The translations under genes were made by a program, and so were the position numbers. A stretch of 64,000 nt of DNA, taken from Mycoplasmatota bacterium. GTDB taxonomy: Bacteria > Bacillota_I > Bacilli_A > Haloplasmatales > Haloplasmataceae. Each line of letters starts with the position of its first letter. The stretch's first letter is position 1. The notes under the pieces are model-generated. The model worked only from the letters and a program-made list of their open reading frames with translations, made no database searches and was not told the DNA's origin. Shown here piece by piece: positions 52,783 through 61,950 of the stretch. The stretch covers positions 744,001 to 808,000 of the forward strand of contig CP074573.1 of assembly GCA_018394295.1 (NCBI GenBank), written 5' to 3'.

Positions 52783-55338
52783 ATGTTTGAATTTAAATTA
52801 AATGGGAAAAAAATATCGATTGAAGAAGATATTAATTTTCTTGATTATCTGCGAGATTACGAAAATTTAACATCTGTAAAAAATGGTTGTAGTGAGGGAT
52901 CTTGTGGTGTATGTATGATTTTGGTCGATGGAAAAAAACTTAGATCTTGTTTATTGACAACTAAAAAAGTTAGTGGGAAATCTATATTAACTATTGAAGG
53001 ATTATCTTTATTTGAAAAAGAGGTTTATAGTTATTCTTTTTCTAAAGCAGGCGCAGTTCAATGCGGTTTTTGCACACCAGGGATGATTATTAGTGCGAAA
53101 TCTTTATTAGATAGAACATTAAATCCAACAATAGAAGAAATACAGAAAGCCATTAAAGGTAATATTTGTCGTTGCACAGGTTACATAAAAATAATAGAGG
53201 CAATTAAATTAGCAGCAACTATCTTTAAAACAGGGAAATTACTGGTTGAAGATAATTATCAAGGGAAAATCGGAGAAAGTATTCCTAGAATTGATGGAAA
53301 AGAAAAAATACTTGGTCATGCTGAATATGTAGATGATATGAAAGTTGAGGGTATGATATATGGATCTGCTTTAAGAAGTCAATACCCAAGAGCCTTGGTG
53401 AAAAAAATAGATGTAAGTAAAGCATTAAAACATCCTGAAGTAGAAGCTATATTAACCGCAAAAGATATTCCAGGTAAAAGATTACTTGGTCATCTAGTGA
53501 AAGATTGGCCTGCGTTAATCGCTGAAGGTGAAATAACAAGATATGTTGGAGATGCTCTTGTACTAGTTGCTGCTAAAAGCAAAAATGCTTTACATGAGAT
53601 AATAAATTCAATTCAGGTTGAATATGAAATATTAAACCCAGTGAGTTGTCCATCTGAGGCCATGAAAGACAATGCACCGAAAATACATTCAGATGGAAAT
53701 ATACTACGGGTTGAAAGAGTCAATAGAGGAAATGTTGATGAAGCAATTAACAAATCCAAATATGTTGTGACAAATACTTATTATACACCATTTACAGAAC
53801 ATGCCTTTTTAGAACCAGAAAGTGCATTAGGTATCTATGATAATGATGCTGTTACTATCTTCACTGGTTCACAAAGCGTTTATGATGAACAAAGAGAAAT
53901 TGCTGACCTATTGGGGTTACCTAAAGATAAAGTTAGAACAATCAGTAAATATGTCGGAGGCGCTTTTGGTGGCAAAGAAGATATGTGTGTTCAACATCAT
54001 GCTGCCCTTTTAGCATGGGCTTGTAAAAAACCAGTAAAAATAACTTTAAGTCGTAAAGAGAGTTTGATGATTCACCCTAAACGACATGCGATGGAAATTA
54101 AAGTGACTACCGCCTGTGATGAATTTGGAAATATTACAGCTTTTAAGGGAAAGATAATTGCTGATACTGGTGCTTATGCTTCATTAGGTGGACCCGTTCT
54201 CCAAAGAGCTTGTACACATGCGGCAGGTCCTTATAGATGTCAGAATGTAGAGATAGAAGGGACAGCTGTTTATACAAATAATCCACCAGGAGGTGCATTT
54301 AGAGGATTTGGGGTAACACAATCTGTTTTTGCATCAGAATGTAATTTGAACCTTCTTGCGGAAAAAGTCGGAATAACCCCTTGGGAAATAAGATTTAAAA
54401 ATGCGATAGAACCAGGACAAGTGCTTCCTAATGGACAGATTGCTGATAAAGCAACCGCGATAAAGGAAACGTTACTCGCTGTAAAAGCTGAATATGAAAA
54501 TAATCCCTATTCAGGTATTGCTTGTGCAATGAAAAATTCTGGGCTAGGGGTAGGTGTTCCTGATACTGGAAGATGTAAATTAATGATACAAGGTGGTTTT
54601 GTTCATGTTAGAACAAGTGCTGCTCGAGTTGGTCAGGGATTAGCGACAATTGCGATGCAAATCGTTTGTGAAACCACAGGTTTACAACCAGAATTAATTA
54701 AGATTGATGCACCTGATACCTGGCAAACACCTGATTCTGGTACCTCAACTGCTTCAAGACAGACTTTATTTACAGGGGAAGCTGTACGAATTGCTTCATT
54801 AAAATTAAAAGACCAATTATTAAAACATTCAATAATTGAATTAGAATCAAAAACATTTTATGGAGAATATCAAGCGATTACAGATCCAATCAACTCGAAT
54901 AAAGAAAATCCAATCAGTCATGTAACGTATGGATACGCTAGTCAGGTGGTTATACTAGATGAAACTGGTAAGTTGAAAAAAGTAATTGCTGCACATGATG
55001 TTGGAAAAGCAATCAATCCAATTAGTGTGGAAGGACAAATTGAAGGTGGGGTTGTTATGGGATTAGGATATGCCTTAACTGAGGATTACCCACTTAAAAA
55101 GTCTGTCCCTACTGCTAAATTTGGTACATTAGGGTTATTTAGAGCAACAGATATTCCAGAAATAAAGCCAATAATTGTTGGGAAAAACCCATTAGATTTG
55201 GCTTATGGTGCAAAAGGAATTGGTGAGATAACAACCATTCCAACAGCTCCTGCAGTCCAAGGTGCTTATTATCAGCTAGATAGTAAGTTTAGAAAAAAAC
55301 TACCACTTGAAGAAACATATTATAGACATAAAAAATAA
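52783..55338 (+). CDS. xdhD: XdhD-type molybdenum hydroxylase, 2Fe-2S and molybdenum domains fused
   Basis: An 851-residue fusion. Residues 1-150 carry two [2Fe-2S] clusters (Cys36, 41, 44, 56 in GCSEGSCGVCM and beyond; then QCGFCTPG and CRCTGYIK). The rest is a molybdenum domain with GGAFGGKEDM, GGAFRGFGVTQ and the active-site Glu815 in AKGIGEITT. No FAD domain is present. Length and layout match the family called selenium-dependent xanthine dehydrogenase and E. coli XdhD, named for hypoxanthine oxidation. No selenium-related gene is in the window, so selenium use is unproven. It starts one base after hyuA. Confidence 0.9.
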   Translation: MFEFKLNGKKISIEEDINFLDYLRDYENLTSVKNGCSEGSCGVCMILVDGKKLRSCLLTTKKVSGKSILTIEGLSLFEKEVYSYSFSKAGAVQCGFCTPGMIISAKSLLDRTLNPTIEEIQKAIKGNICRCTGYIKIIEAIKLAATIFKTGKLLVEDNYQGKIGESIPRIDGKEKILGHAEYVDDMKVEGMIYGSALRSQYPRALVKKIDVSKALKHPEVEAILTAKDIPGKRLLGHLVKDWPALIAEGEITRYVGDALVLVAAKSKNALHEIINSIQVEYEILNPVSCPSEAMKDNAPKIHSDGNILRVERVNRGNVDEAINKSKYVVTNTYYTPFTEHAFLEPESALGIYDNDAVTIFTGSQSVYDEQREIADLLGLPKDKVRTISKYVGGAFGGKEDMCVQHHAALLAWACKKPVKITLSRKESLMIHPKRHAMEIKVTTACDEFGNITAFKGKIIADTGAYASLGGPVLQRACTHAAGPYRCQNVEIEGTAVYTNNPPGGAFRGFGVTQSVFASECNLNLLAEKVGITPWEIRFKNAIEPGQVLPNGQIADKATAIKETLLAVKAEYENNPYSGIACAMKNSGLGVGVPDTGRCKLMIQGGFVHVRTSAARVGQGLATIAMQIVCETTGLQPELIKIDAPDTWQTPDSGTSTASRQTLFTGEAVRIASLKLKDQLLKHSIIELESKTFYGEYQAITDPINSNKENPISHVTYGYASQVVILDETGKLKKVIAAHDVGKAINPISVEGQIEGGVVMGLGYALTEDYPLKKSVPTAKFGTLGLFRATDIPEIKPIIVGKNPLDLAYGAKGIGEITTIPTAPAVQGAYYQLDSKFRKKLPLEETYYRHKK

Positions 55339-55373
55339 TCTGAACATATTTTTAGTTGATTGTGAGGGATAAG

Positions 55374-56654
55374 ATGTTAGATTTATATGCGGTGAAGGGG
55401 AATATTATTTTTTCAAAGACCTTTGGGGAATATGAAATCATTAAAAATGGATATATAGTTGTATCAGGAAAGGTAGTCCAAGGTGTTTATCAGGAACTTG
55501 ATGAAAATTTAAAAGATATTAAAGTATTTGATTATGGAGATCATTTAATTATTCCTGGATTTGTTGATTTACATGTTCATGCACCACAATTTGCTAATTT
55601 AGGATTAGGACTTGATAAGGAATTAATGCCATGGCTTAAGGCATATACTTTTCCTGAAGAGGCTAAGTATTGTGATGTAAATTATGCTAAAAAAGTATAT
55701 TCCTCTTTTATTAAAGAATTGTGGAAACATGGCACAACAAGAGCTTGTGTTTTTGGAACAATTCATAAAAATGCAACTAAGTTATTAATGGATTTATTTG
55801 CTCAATCAGGGTTAGGGGCATATGTAGGAAAGGTGAATATGAACAGAAATTCACCTGATTATTTAACAGAAACAACAGAGGATTCCATTCGGGATACGAT
55901 TGAAATATTAGATGAATATAAGGATAAATATGAACTTGTGAAACCAATTATAACTCCTAGATTTATACCAACCTGTAGTATAGATTTATTAAAAAGTCTA
56001 GGGAAGTTAGCCAAGGAATACAATGTTCCTGTACAGTCTCACTTATCTGAAAATTATGGTGAAATTAGTTTTGTTAGAGAACTACATCCTGATTCTCGTA
56101 ACTATGCTAGTTTATATGATGAAGCTGGATTATTTGGTGATGTACCAACCATTATGGCTCACTGTATCTTAGTTGAAGAAGAAGAGATAGCCCTTATGGT
56201 TAAAAAACAGGTTTTTATTGCACATAGTCCTAATTCTAACTGTAATTTAGCAAGTGGATTAGCACCTATTAGAAGGTTGGTATCAAGAGGAGCTCTTGTA
56301 GGACTTGGAAGTGATGTTTCAGGAGGACATAGTTTATCGATGATGAATGTAATGATTAATACTGCTCAAGTATCTAATATTAAGTGGCTTGAAACAAATC
56401 GAGTTGATAAGCCTTTAAATACTGCTGAGATATTTTTTTTAGCAACCAAAGGTGGAGGAAAATTCTTTGGTCAAGTAGGTAGTTTTGAACCAGGTTATAC
56501 CTTTGATGCCTTAATCATAGATGACAGCAGTTTACCAATTTTTAAATCACTATCAATAGAAGAAAGATTACAAAAATTTATATTTACAGGCGATGATAGA
56601 AATATAAAAGAAAGATATGTTGCTGGGAGAAGAGTAGAAGAGCCAAAATGTTAA
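55374..56654 (+). CDS. guaD: Guanine deaminase
   Basis: A 426-residue zinc amidohydrolase that turns guanine into xanthine and ammonia. The metal site is PGFVDLHVHAPQFANLG (His67, His69, and Gln72 typical of guanine deaminase), with SHLSEN and a later histidine in AHCILVEE, and VGLGSDVSGG. It feeds guanine into the xanthine dehydrogenases of the same operon. The ATG at 55374 follows GAGGGA; an upstream TTG at 55356 is less likely. Confidence 0.93.
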   Translation: MLDLYAVKGNIIFSKTFGEYEIIKNGYIVVSGKVVQGVYQELDENLKDIKVFDYGDHLIIPGFVDLHVHAPQFANLGLGLDKELMPWLKAYTFPEEAKYCDVNYAKKVYSSFIKELWKHGTTRACVFGTIHKNATKLLMDLFAQSGLGAYVGKVNMNRNSPDYLTETTEDSIRDTIEILDEYKDKYELVKPIITPRFIPTCSIDLLKSLGKLAKEYNVPVQSHLSENYGEISFVRELHPDSRNYASLYDEAGLFGDVPTIMAHCILVEEEEIALMVKKQVFIAHSPNSNCNLASGLAPIRRLVSRGALVGLGSDVSGGHSLSMMNVMINTAQVSNIKWLETNRVDKPLNTAEIFFLATKGGGKFFGQVGSFEPGYTFDALIIDDSSLPIFKSLSIEERLQKFIFTGDDRNIKERYVAGRRVEEPKC

Positions 56655-56671
56655 TATTTAATTTTAGCGTT

Positions 56672-56698
56672 AAAGGGAGTATGGTAGTACATCCCTTT
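56672..56698 (+). promoter_or_regulatory. Stem-loop between guaD and ade
   Basis: AAAGGGA at 56672-56678 pairs with TCCCTTT at 56692-56698 around a partly paired 13-base loop. No T tract follows, so it is more likely an RNA processing or stability element than a terminator. No purine riboswitch consensus is seen. Confidence 0.45.
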
Positions 56699-56732
56699 CG
56701 TTATATATAAATGAGTTTTAGGGAGGAATATA

Positions 56733-58415
56733 ATGGATAAGTTAAAAAATGATATAGATGTTGCTATGGCAAGAAGAAAAGCAGATATTGTATTAAAAAA
56801 TGCATCCATTATTAATGTGTTTACGCAAACAATAGATAAAGGTGATATAGCCATTAGTCAAGATACTATTATAGGGATAGGTAAATACGAAGGTATTTGT
56901 GAAATGGATTGTGCGGGGTTGTTTGTTACACCAGGATTTATTGATGCTCATGTTCATATTGAATCTTCTATGGTAACACCTGAGATTTTTTCTCAAATTG
57001 TGATTAAACGAGGGGTAACGACAGTTGTCGCTGATCCTCATGAAATCGCAAATGTATTGGGGAATAAAGGAATTAAATTTATGCTTCATAATAGTTCTTA
57101 TAGTGTTATAGATAATTATTTTATGCTTCCTTCATGTGTACCTGCTGTTGATTTCGAGGACAATGGAGCTACGCTTGATGCAAAAAAACTTGCGAAGTTC
57201 TGTCATAATCCTAGAATACTTGGACTTGGGGAAGTAATGGATGTTAATGCAGTTACTTCTGGAAAAAAGGATATGCTTGATAAAATAAAGATGATAAGAA
57301 AATTAAATAAAACCATCGATGGTCATTGTCCTAAAGTGAATCAAAAAGAGCTTAATGCCTATTTGTGTGCAGGGATTAAAACAGATCATGAATGTACAGA
57401 TTCGAATGAGGCGTCAATGAAAGTGAAAAATGGAATGTATGTAATGATGAGAGAAGGGTCTCAAGCGAGGGATTTAATCAATTTATTACCTGCAGTCACA
57501 AAAGAAAATTATCATCGATTTTTATTCTGTACAGATGATAGACATATAGAAGATCTAATAGAAGAAGGAAGTATCGATAATAATATCAGAATTGCGATTA
57601 AAGAGGGATTAGATCCAGTTATGGCTTACACCATTGCTTCTTTAAATGCTGCTAAGTGTTATCAACTACATGATAGAGGGGTTATTGCCCCAGGGATGAA
57701 AGCAGACCTAGTCTTATTAGATGATTTAGAAAAGTGTGAGATAAATAAAGTCATGAAAAATGGTAAGTTTCATGATGGAAGTAATACATATTCAAAAGTA
57801 AAGGCAAAGAATTCAATCCATCTTAAAAAAGTAAATACGAATGTATTTAAGATTAAAGGTGAAGGAGAGTTTGTTCATGTTATAAAAGTTAATCCAGGTT
57901 CACTAAAGACAACAAAAGTTAAAAGAAATGTGAAAAATATTGGGAAATCAATCAACAAAATAGCCGTAATAGAAAGACATAAGAATACAGGGAAATATTT
58001 TACTGGATTCATAGAAGGCCTTTCTTTAGAGAAAGCAGCGATTGCTCAAACTATTGCCCATGACTCCCATAATATCATCGTTGTTGGTGATAATGATAAA
58101 GATATGGAAGTTGCAGTTAATCGTTTGATTGATATGAGTGGGGGGATAGTTTTTGTTTCTGAAGGGATGGTACTTGAGTTTATTAGTTTACCAATAGCAG
58201 GAATTATGACAGATGAAAATCCTAAAGAAGTATTTATCAAAGTAAAACGGTTAAATCACATCGCTAGAAAACATGGTATTAAAGAAGGAATCGACCCATT
58301 TATTACGTTGTCATTTATGGCGCTACCAGTCATTCCAGAGATTAAAATAACAGCGAGAGGCCTATTTGACTACAATCGTTTTGAATTTATTAGTTTATTT
58401 TGTAAAGATGAATGA
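56733..58415 (+). CDS. ade: Adenine deaminase
   Basis: A 560-residue bacterial adenine deaminase (adenine to hypoxanthine and ammonia). The binuclear site includes TPGFIDAHVHIESSM (His73, His75) and VVADPHEIANVLG, then GHCPKV and KTDHECTDS, and FCTDDRH for Asp. The C-terminal adenine deaminase domain (about residues 390-560) is complete. It supplies hypoxanthine for the molybdenum hydroxylases. AGGGAGG precedes the ATG. Its stop lies 18 bases before the next start, allowing coupled translation. Confidence 0.95.
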   Translation: MDKLKNDIDVAMARRKADIVLKNASIINVFTQTIDKGDIAISQDTIIGIGKYEGICEMDCAGLFVTPGFIDAHVHIESSMVTPEIFSQIVIKRGVTTVVADPHEIANVLGNKGIKFMLHNSSYSVIDNYFMLPSCVPAVDFEDNGATLDAKKLAKFCHNPRILGLGEVMDVNAVTSGKKDMLDKIKMIRKLNKTIDGHCPKVNQKELNAYLCAGIKTDHECTDSNEASMKVKNGMYVMMREGSQARDLINLLPAVTKENYHRFLFCTDDRHIEDLIEEGSIDNNIRIAIKEGLDPVMAYTIASLNAAKCYQLHDRGVIAPGMKADLVLLDDLEKCEINKVMKNGKFHDGSNTYSKVKAKNSIHLKKVNTNVFKIKGEGEFVHVIKVNPGSLKTTKVKRNVKNIGKSINKIAVIERHKNTGKYFTGFIEGLSLEKAAIAQTIAHDSHNIIVVGDNDKDMEVAVNRLIDMSGGIVFVSEGMVLEFISLPIAGIMTDENPKEVFIKVKRLNHIARKHGIKEGIDPFITLSFMALPVIPEIKITARGLFDYNRFEFISLFCKDE

Positions 58416-58432
58416 GGGAAGGGAGGGATAAA

Positions 58433-59284
58433 ATGTTTTTTCAACCAACAACCGTTTTAGAGGTTAAAGACTTACTTGCAGATTATAAGAATGCAAAGTT
58501 ATTAGCAGGTGGAACAGATTTACTACTTGAAATAAAAAGAGATAAGATAAATCCTAAATACCTAATAGATATTAGTCATGTAGATTCACTTAAAGAAATA
58601 ACGGATGGTGAAGATGAAATTACCATAGGTAGTATGGTTACATTTAGTCAATTACTAGAAAATCCATTAATTAAAACTCATTTCCATTCTCTTATTGAGT
58701 GTGCTAAAGGGATGGGGTCCCCTCAAATAAGAAATATGGCAACAATTGGGGGAAATATTATCAATGCGCAAGCAGCTGCTGATAGTATTCCTTGTATTAT
58801 GAGTTTAGATGGCGTCCTGGTTATTGAATCTCAAAAAGGGATCAGAAAAGTAAGTTGTGAGAGTTATTTTGAATACTATTCACAAGAGAGAATTAAAGAT
58901 GATGAAATATTAACGAAAGTAATCTTACCTAAATCAAATGGGCTAACAGGATTCTATAAATTAGGAAAAAGAAATTCATTAGCGATTGCTAGAATGATAA
59001 CCTCCATTTATTTAAGTGTTGAAAATGAAATAATTAAAGAAATAGCACTTTGTTTAGGTGCTGTTGGTAAATTTCCATTTAGAGTTAAAGAAATTGAAAG
59101 AGAAGCTATAGGTAAAAGAATAGATTGGTTATATAGTGAGGAACCCTTAAACCTTCTTGAAAATAGTGTATATGAAAGCATTAAAGAAAGAAAATCAATG
59201 CCATTTAAAAAAGAAGCCATAAAAGGGGTTTATAAAGCTGCATTAAAGAATGTGGGGTGGGAAGATGATAGAAGTGACAATTAA
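58433..59284 (+). CDS. FAD subunit of a second molybdenum hydroxylase (NdhF-like)
   Basis: A 283-residue FAD subunit with LLAGGTDLLLEIKRD and RNMATIGGNIINAQAAADS. It is a paralog of the FAD subunit at 38829. The ATG at 58433, after GGAGGGA, gives the family-typical start MFFQPTTVLEV; a longer reading from 58412 overlaps ade. It is the first of four genes in the order FAD, 2Fe-2S, large, medium, which is that of nicotinate dehydrogenase ndhF-S-L-M of Eubacterium barkeri. Confidence 0.9.
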   Translation: MFFQPTTVLEVKDLLADYKNAKLLAGGTDLLLEIKRDKINPKYLIDISHVDSLKEITDGEDEITIGSMVTFSQLLENPLIKTHFHSLIECAKGMGSPQIRNMATIGGNIINAQAAADSIPCIMSLDGVLVIESQKGIRKVSCESYFEYYSQERIKDDEILTKVILPKSNGLTGFYKLGKRNSLAIARMITSIYLSVENEIIKEIALCLGAVGKFPFRVKEIEREAIGKRIDWLYSEEPLNLLENSVYESIKERKSMPFKKEAIKGVYKAALKNVGWEDDRSDN

Positions 59285-59732
59285 AATAAATGATCAGGAG
59301 TATACAAGAAAAATACAACCATTACTTCGTTTAGTTGATTTTATTCGTGATGAAATTAATTTAAAAGGAACGAAAGAAGGTTGTGGAGAAGGTGAATGCG
59401 GTGCTTGTACAGTTATCATGAATGGACATACTGTCAATTCATGTTTAGTACTGGCAGCTCAAGCAAATGGAAGTAAAATAACAACAATTGAAGGCTTAGG
59501 TGATAAAACCCTTCATCCAATTCAAGAAGCTTTTTTAGAAGTGGGTGCTGTTCAGTGTGGATATTGCACACCAGGGATGATTTTAAGTGCGAAAGCTTTG
59601 CTTGATAAAAACATAGATGTTACAGAAGATGAAATTAAAGAAGGGATATCAGGTAATTTATGCCGATGTACAGGGTATGCAAAGATTGTAGAGGCAATCA
59701 AACTTGCCCAAGATAAGCTAAAAAATAAATAA
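59265..59732 (+). CDS. 2Fe-2S subunit of the second molybdenum hydroxylase (NdhS-like)
   Basis: A 155-residue subunit with two [2Fe-2S] motifs: GCGEGECGACTV (Cys40, 45, 48 and a later Cys) and QCGYCTPG plus CRCTGYAK. It overlaps the FAD gene by 20 bases. The ATG at 59265 follows the G-rich GTGGGAAG; a GTG at 59250 would add five residues. Confidence 0.9.
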   Translation: MIEVTIKINDQEYTRKIQPLLRLVDFIRDEINLKGTKEGCGEGECGACTVIMNGHTVNSCLVLAAQANGSKITTIEGLGDKTLHPIQEAFLEVGAVQCGYCTPGMILSAKALLDKNIDVTEDEIKEGISGNLCRCTGYAKIVEAIKLAQDKLKNK

Positions 59733-59742
59733 GGAGGGAGAG

Positions 59743-60990
59743 ATGATGAAAGCAGTTGGTAAAAATATTATTAGACCTGATGCCTATGAAAAAATAATAG
59801 GGAAGGCTAAATATCCTGATGATATAACGTTTGAAGAGATGCTTTATGCAAGTGTGAAAAGAAGTAGTATTCCATATGGAAAAGTATTAAGTGTTAATAT
59901 TGATGAAATAAAACAATTGCCTGGTGTAGTAGCAGTGATAGATTATACCATGATACCAGGTGCAATCACTCATGGTGTAATATTTAAAGATACTCCGATT
60001 TTAGTTAAAGATATGGTTAAAAGAGTAGGAGATGCAATTGTCTTAGTAGTTGCAACGGATAAAGCATCCCTTCATGAGGCCATGAAACAAGTGAAAGTAG
60101 AATATGAAGAATATAAAGGTGTTTTTAGTGTTGAAGATGCTTTAAAAGAAGACGCTCCTATTTTAGGTGATGGAAGTAATGTATTGTATGATATTAAAAT
60201 AAAGACTGGTGACATTGAAAATGGATTTGAAGAAGCAGAATTTGTTGCTGAAAATTGGTATAACACCCAAATGACAGAACATGCATTTTTGCAACCAGAA
60301 GCAGCCGTGGCAAAATATGATAACGATGTTTTAACGGTCTATGTTGCTACCCAGTATCCTCATTATGACCGTGAAGAGGTTGCTCGTTGTATGAATATCG
60401 ATGAAGATAAAGTCGTGATAATCAATACTGCAATTGGTGGTGCTTTTGGAGGAAGAGAAGATATCAATCCTCAGTGTCATGCAGCAATCGCCGCTTATAT
60501 CACAAAAAAACCAGTGAAGATATTATATTCAAGAGAAGAATCTACGATTTCTCATTGTAAACGCCATCCAATGAAGATGTATTATAAAACAGGAGTTAGA
60601 AAAGATGGTAAACTTTGTGCCTTAAAGGTGAGAATATATGGTGATACCGGGGCTTATGCATCCTGGGGAATGAATGTCTTAAGAAAAGCAGCTGTTCATG
60701 CATCTGGTCCATATGTCATTCCGAATGTAGATATAGAAGCTTTAGCTGTTTATACGAATAATCCTTATTGTGGTGCTATGAGAGGATTTGGCGCTACACA
60801 GGTTCCTTTGGCATATGAAAGTCAAATGGACATATTAGCTGAAAAATTAAATATACATCCCTTGATTTTTAGATTTATGAATGCTTTTGAAGTAGGGAGT
60901 ATTACGGCTACAGGTCAAAAGCTAACAAGCAGTGTAGGGATGAAAAAGTGTATAGAAAAAATAGCTGATATAGATAAAATAGATCTTTAA
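59743..60990 (+). CDS. Molybdenum hydroxylase, N-terminal half of large subunit (NdhL-like)
   Basis: 415 residues covering the first part of a molybdopterin-binding subunit: KIIGKAKYPDD at the start, the first conserved domain, AIGGAFGGREDINPQ, and CGAMRGFGATQ. A normal large subunit would run on to about 760 residues; here it stops with TAA in the linker between domains. The second half begins 12 bases later in the same frame with its own ribosome site. This division matches NdhL (about 50 kDa) of nicotinate dehydrogenase. A recent nonsense mutation is the alternative. AAGGAGGGAG precedes the start. Confidence 0.85.
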   Translation: MMKAVGKNIIRPDAYEKIIGKAKYPDDITFEEMLYASVKRSSIPYGKVLSVNIDEIKQLPGVVAVIDYTMIPGAITHGVIFKDTPILVKDMVKRVGDAIVLVVATDKASLHEAMKQVKVEYEEYKGVFSVEDALKEDAPILGDGSNVLYDIKIKTGDIENGFEEAEFVAENWYNTQMTEHAFLQPEAAVAKYDNDVLTVYVATQYPHYDREEVARCMNIDEDKVVIINTAIGGAFGGREDINPQCHAAIAAYITKKPVKILYSREESTISHCKRHPMKMYYKTGVRKDGKLCALKVRIYGDTGAYASWGMNVLRKAAVHASGPYVIPNVDIEALAVYTNNPYCGAMRGFGATQVPLAYESQMDILAEKLNIHPLIFRFMNAFEVGSITATGQKLTSSVGMKKCIEKIADIDKIDL

Positions 60991-61002
60991 GGAAGTGGAA
61001 AG

Positions 61003-61950
61003 ATGAAACGAAGAGGCGTTGGTTATGCATCCATGTTTTATGGAACAGGTTATGGTAATGGTTTTCCAGATGAATCAAGAGCGACAGCCCTCATTAAACA
61101 AGAGGGTTGTATTATAATAAATGTAGGAGTTTCAGAAGTAGGTTCAGGTGGTCATAGTGTTATGTGGCAAATAGCAACTGAGGCGTTAGGTGTTAAAAAA
61201 GAGCTTATCAAAATTCAACATAATGATACGAGTAAGATGCATGATTCAGGAACAGCTGCAGCTAGTAGACAAACGTATAATACAGGAAATGCTGTGCTTG
61301 ATGCCTGTAGAAAATTAAGAGAAAATATGATTAAAGCAATGGAAAATCAATCTATAAGTTTGATTGAAGATTCAGAGGTAATTATTCAAATATATCAACA
61401 AATGATTTTGAAAGGTATTGAAACAAAAATTGAGGGATATTTTAAAGCAACCTCATCAGAGGTTAATTTAGAAACAGGACAAGGCGATCCTTACTGGCCT
61501 TATACTTTTGGTTTACAAAAAGCGGTTGTTGAAGTAGATGATGAAACAGGAAAAGTGGATGTTGTTGATATTGTGGCAATATTTGATGCAGGGAAGATTG
61601 TTAATCCAGCCTTAGCTGAGGGTCAATCGATAGGTGGTACAGCGATGGGAATAGGTTATGCAATTATGGAAGAAATACAATTAGATAATGGTGTCATTAA
61701 AAATAGAAATTTTTCTGATTACATTATCCCTACAAGTAAGGATGTTCCTAATATAAAAACCTATTTTATTGAAGATTTAGAAGATACAGGTCCTTATGGT
61801 GCGAAAGGACTTGGTGAACCAGTCATGCTTCCTACAGCACCAGCTATTATTAATGCAATTTATGATGCGATTGGTGTTAGAATTTATGATTTTCCAGCAA
61901 CTTGTGAGAGAGTCTTACAAGCCATTAAAAATAAAGAATCAAAAAAGTGA
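61003..61950 (+). CDS. Molybdenum hydroxylase, C-terminal half of large subunit (NdhM-like)
   Basis: 315 residues covering the rest of the molybdenum domain: RRGVGYASMFYGTGYG, GVSEVGSGGHSVM, GTAAASRQTYNTG, and the active-site glutamate Glu272 in AKGLGEPVMLPTAPA. A ribosome site (AAGGAAG, then GGAAAG) lies just before the ATG, showing it can be translated on its own. Size fits NdhM (about 37 kDa). No other nicotinate-fermentation gene is in the window, so given the operon a purine substrate is as likely as nicotinate. Confidence 0.85.
   Translation: MKRRGVGYASMFYGTGYGNGFPDESRATALIKQEGCIIINVGVSEVGSGGHSVMWQIATEALGVKKELIKIQHNDTSKMHDSGTAAASRQTYNTGNAVLDACRKLRENMIKAMENQSISLIEDSEVIIQIYQQMILKGIETKIEGYFKATSSEVNLETGQGDPYWPYTFGLQKAVVEVDDETGKVDVVDIVAIFDAGKIVNPALAEGQSIGGTAMGIGYAIMEEIQLDNGVIKNRNFSDYIIPTSKDVPNIKTYFIEDLEDTGPYGAKGLGEPVMLPTAPAIINAIYDAIGVRIYDFPATCERVLQAIKNKESKK

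Noticed and set aside
55356-55373. TTGATTG before guaD as another TetR site
   Set aside because: Only a half-site matches and there is no palindrome or promoter around it.
56655-56732. Purine riboswitch between guaD and ade
   Set aside because: The interval is only 78 bases and shows a simple stem-loop. The three-way junction consensus with its conserved loop bases is absent.
60988-60990. Selenocysteine read-through at the break in the molybdenum subunit
   Set aside because: The codon is TAA, not TGA, and a new ribosome site and ATG follow. Selenium in these enzymes would be a labile cofactor atom, not selenocysteine at this place.
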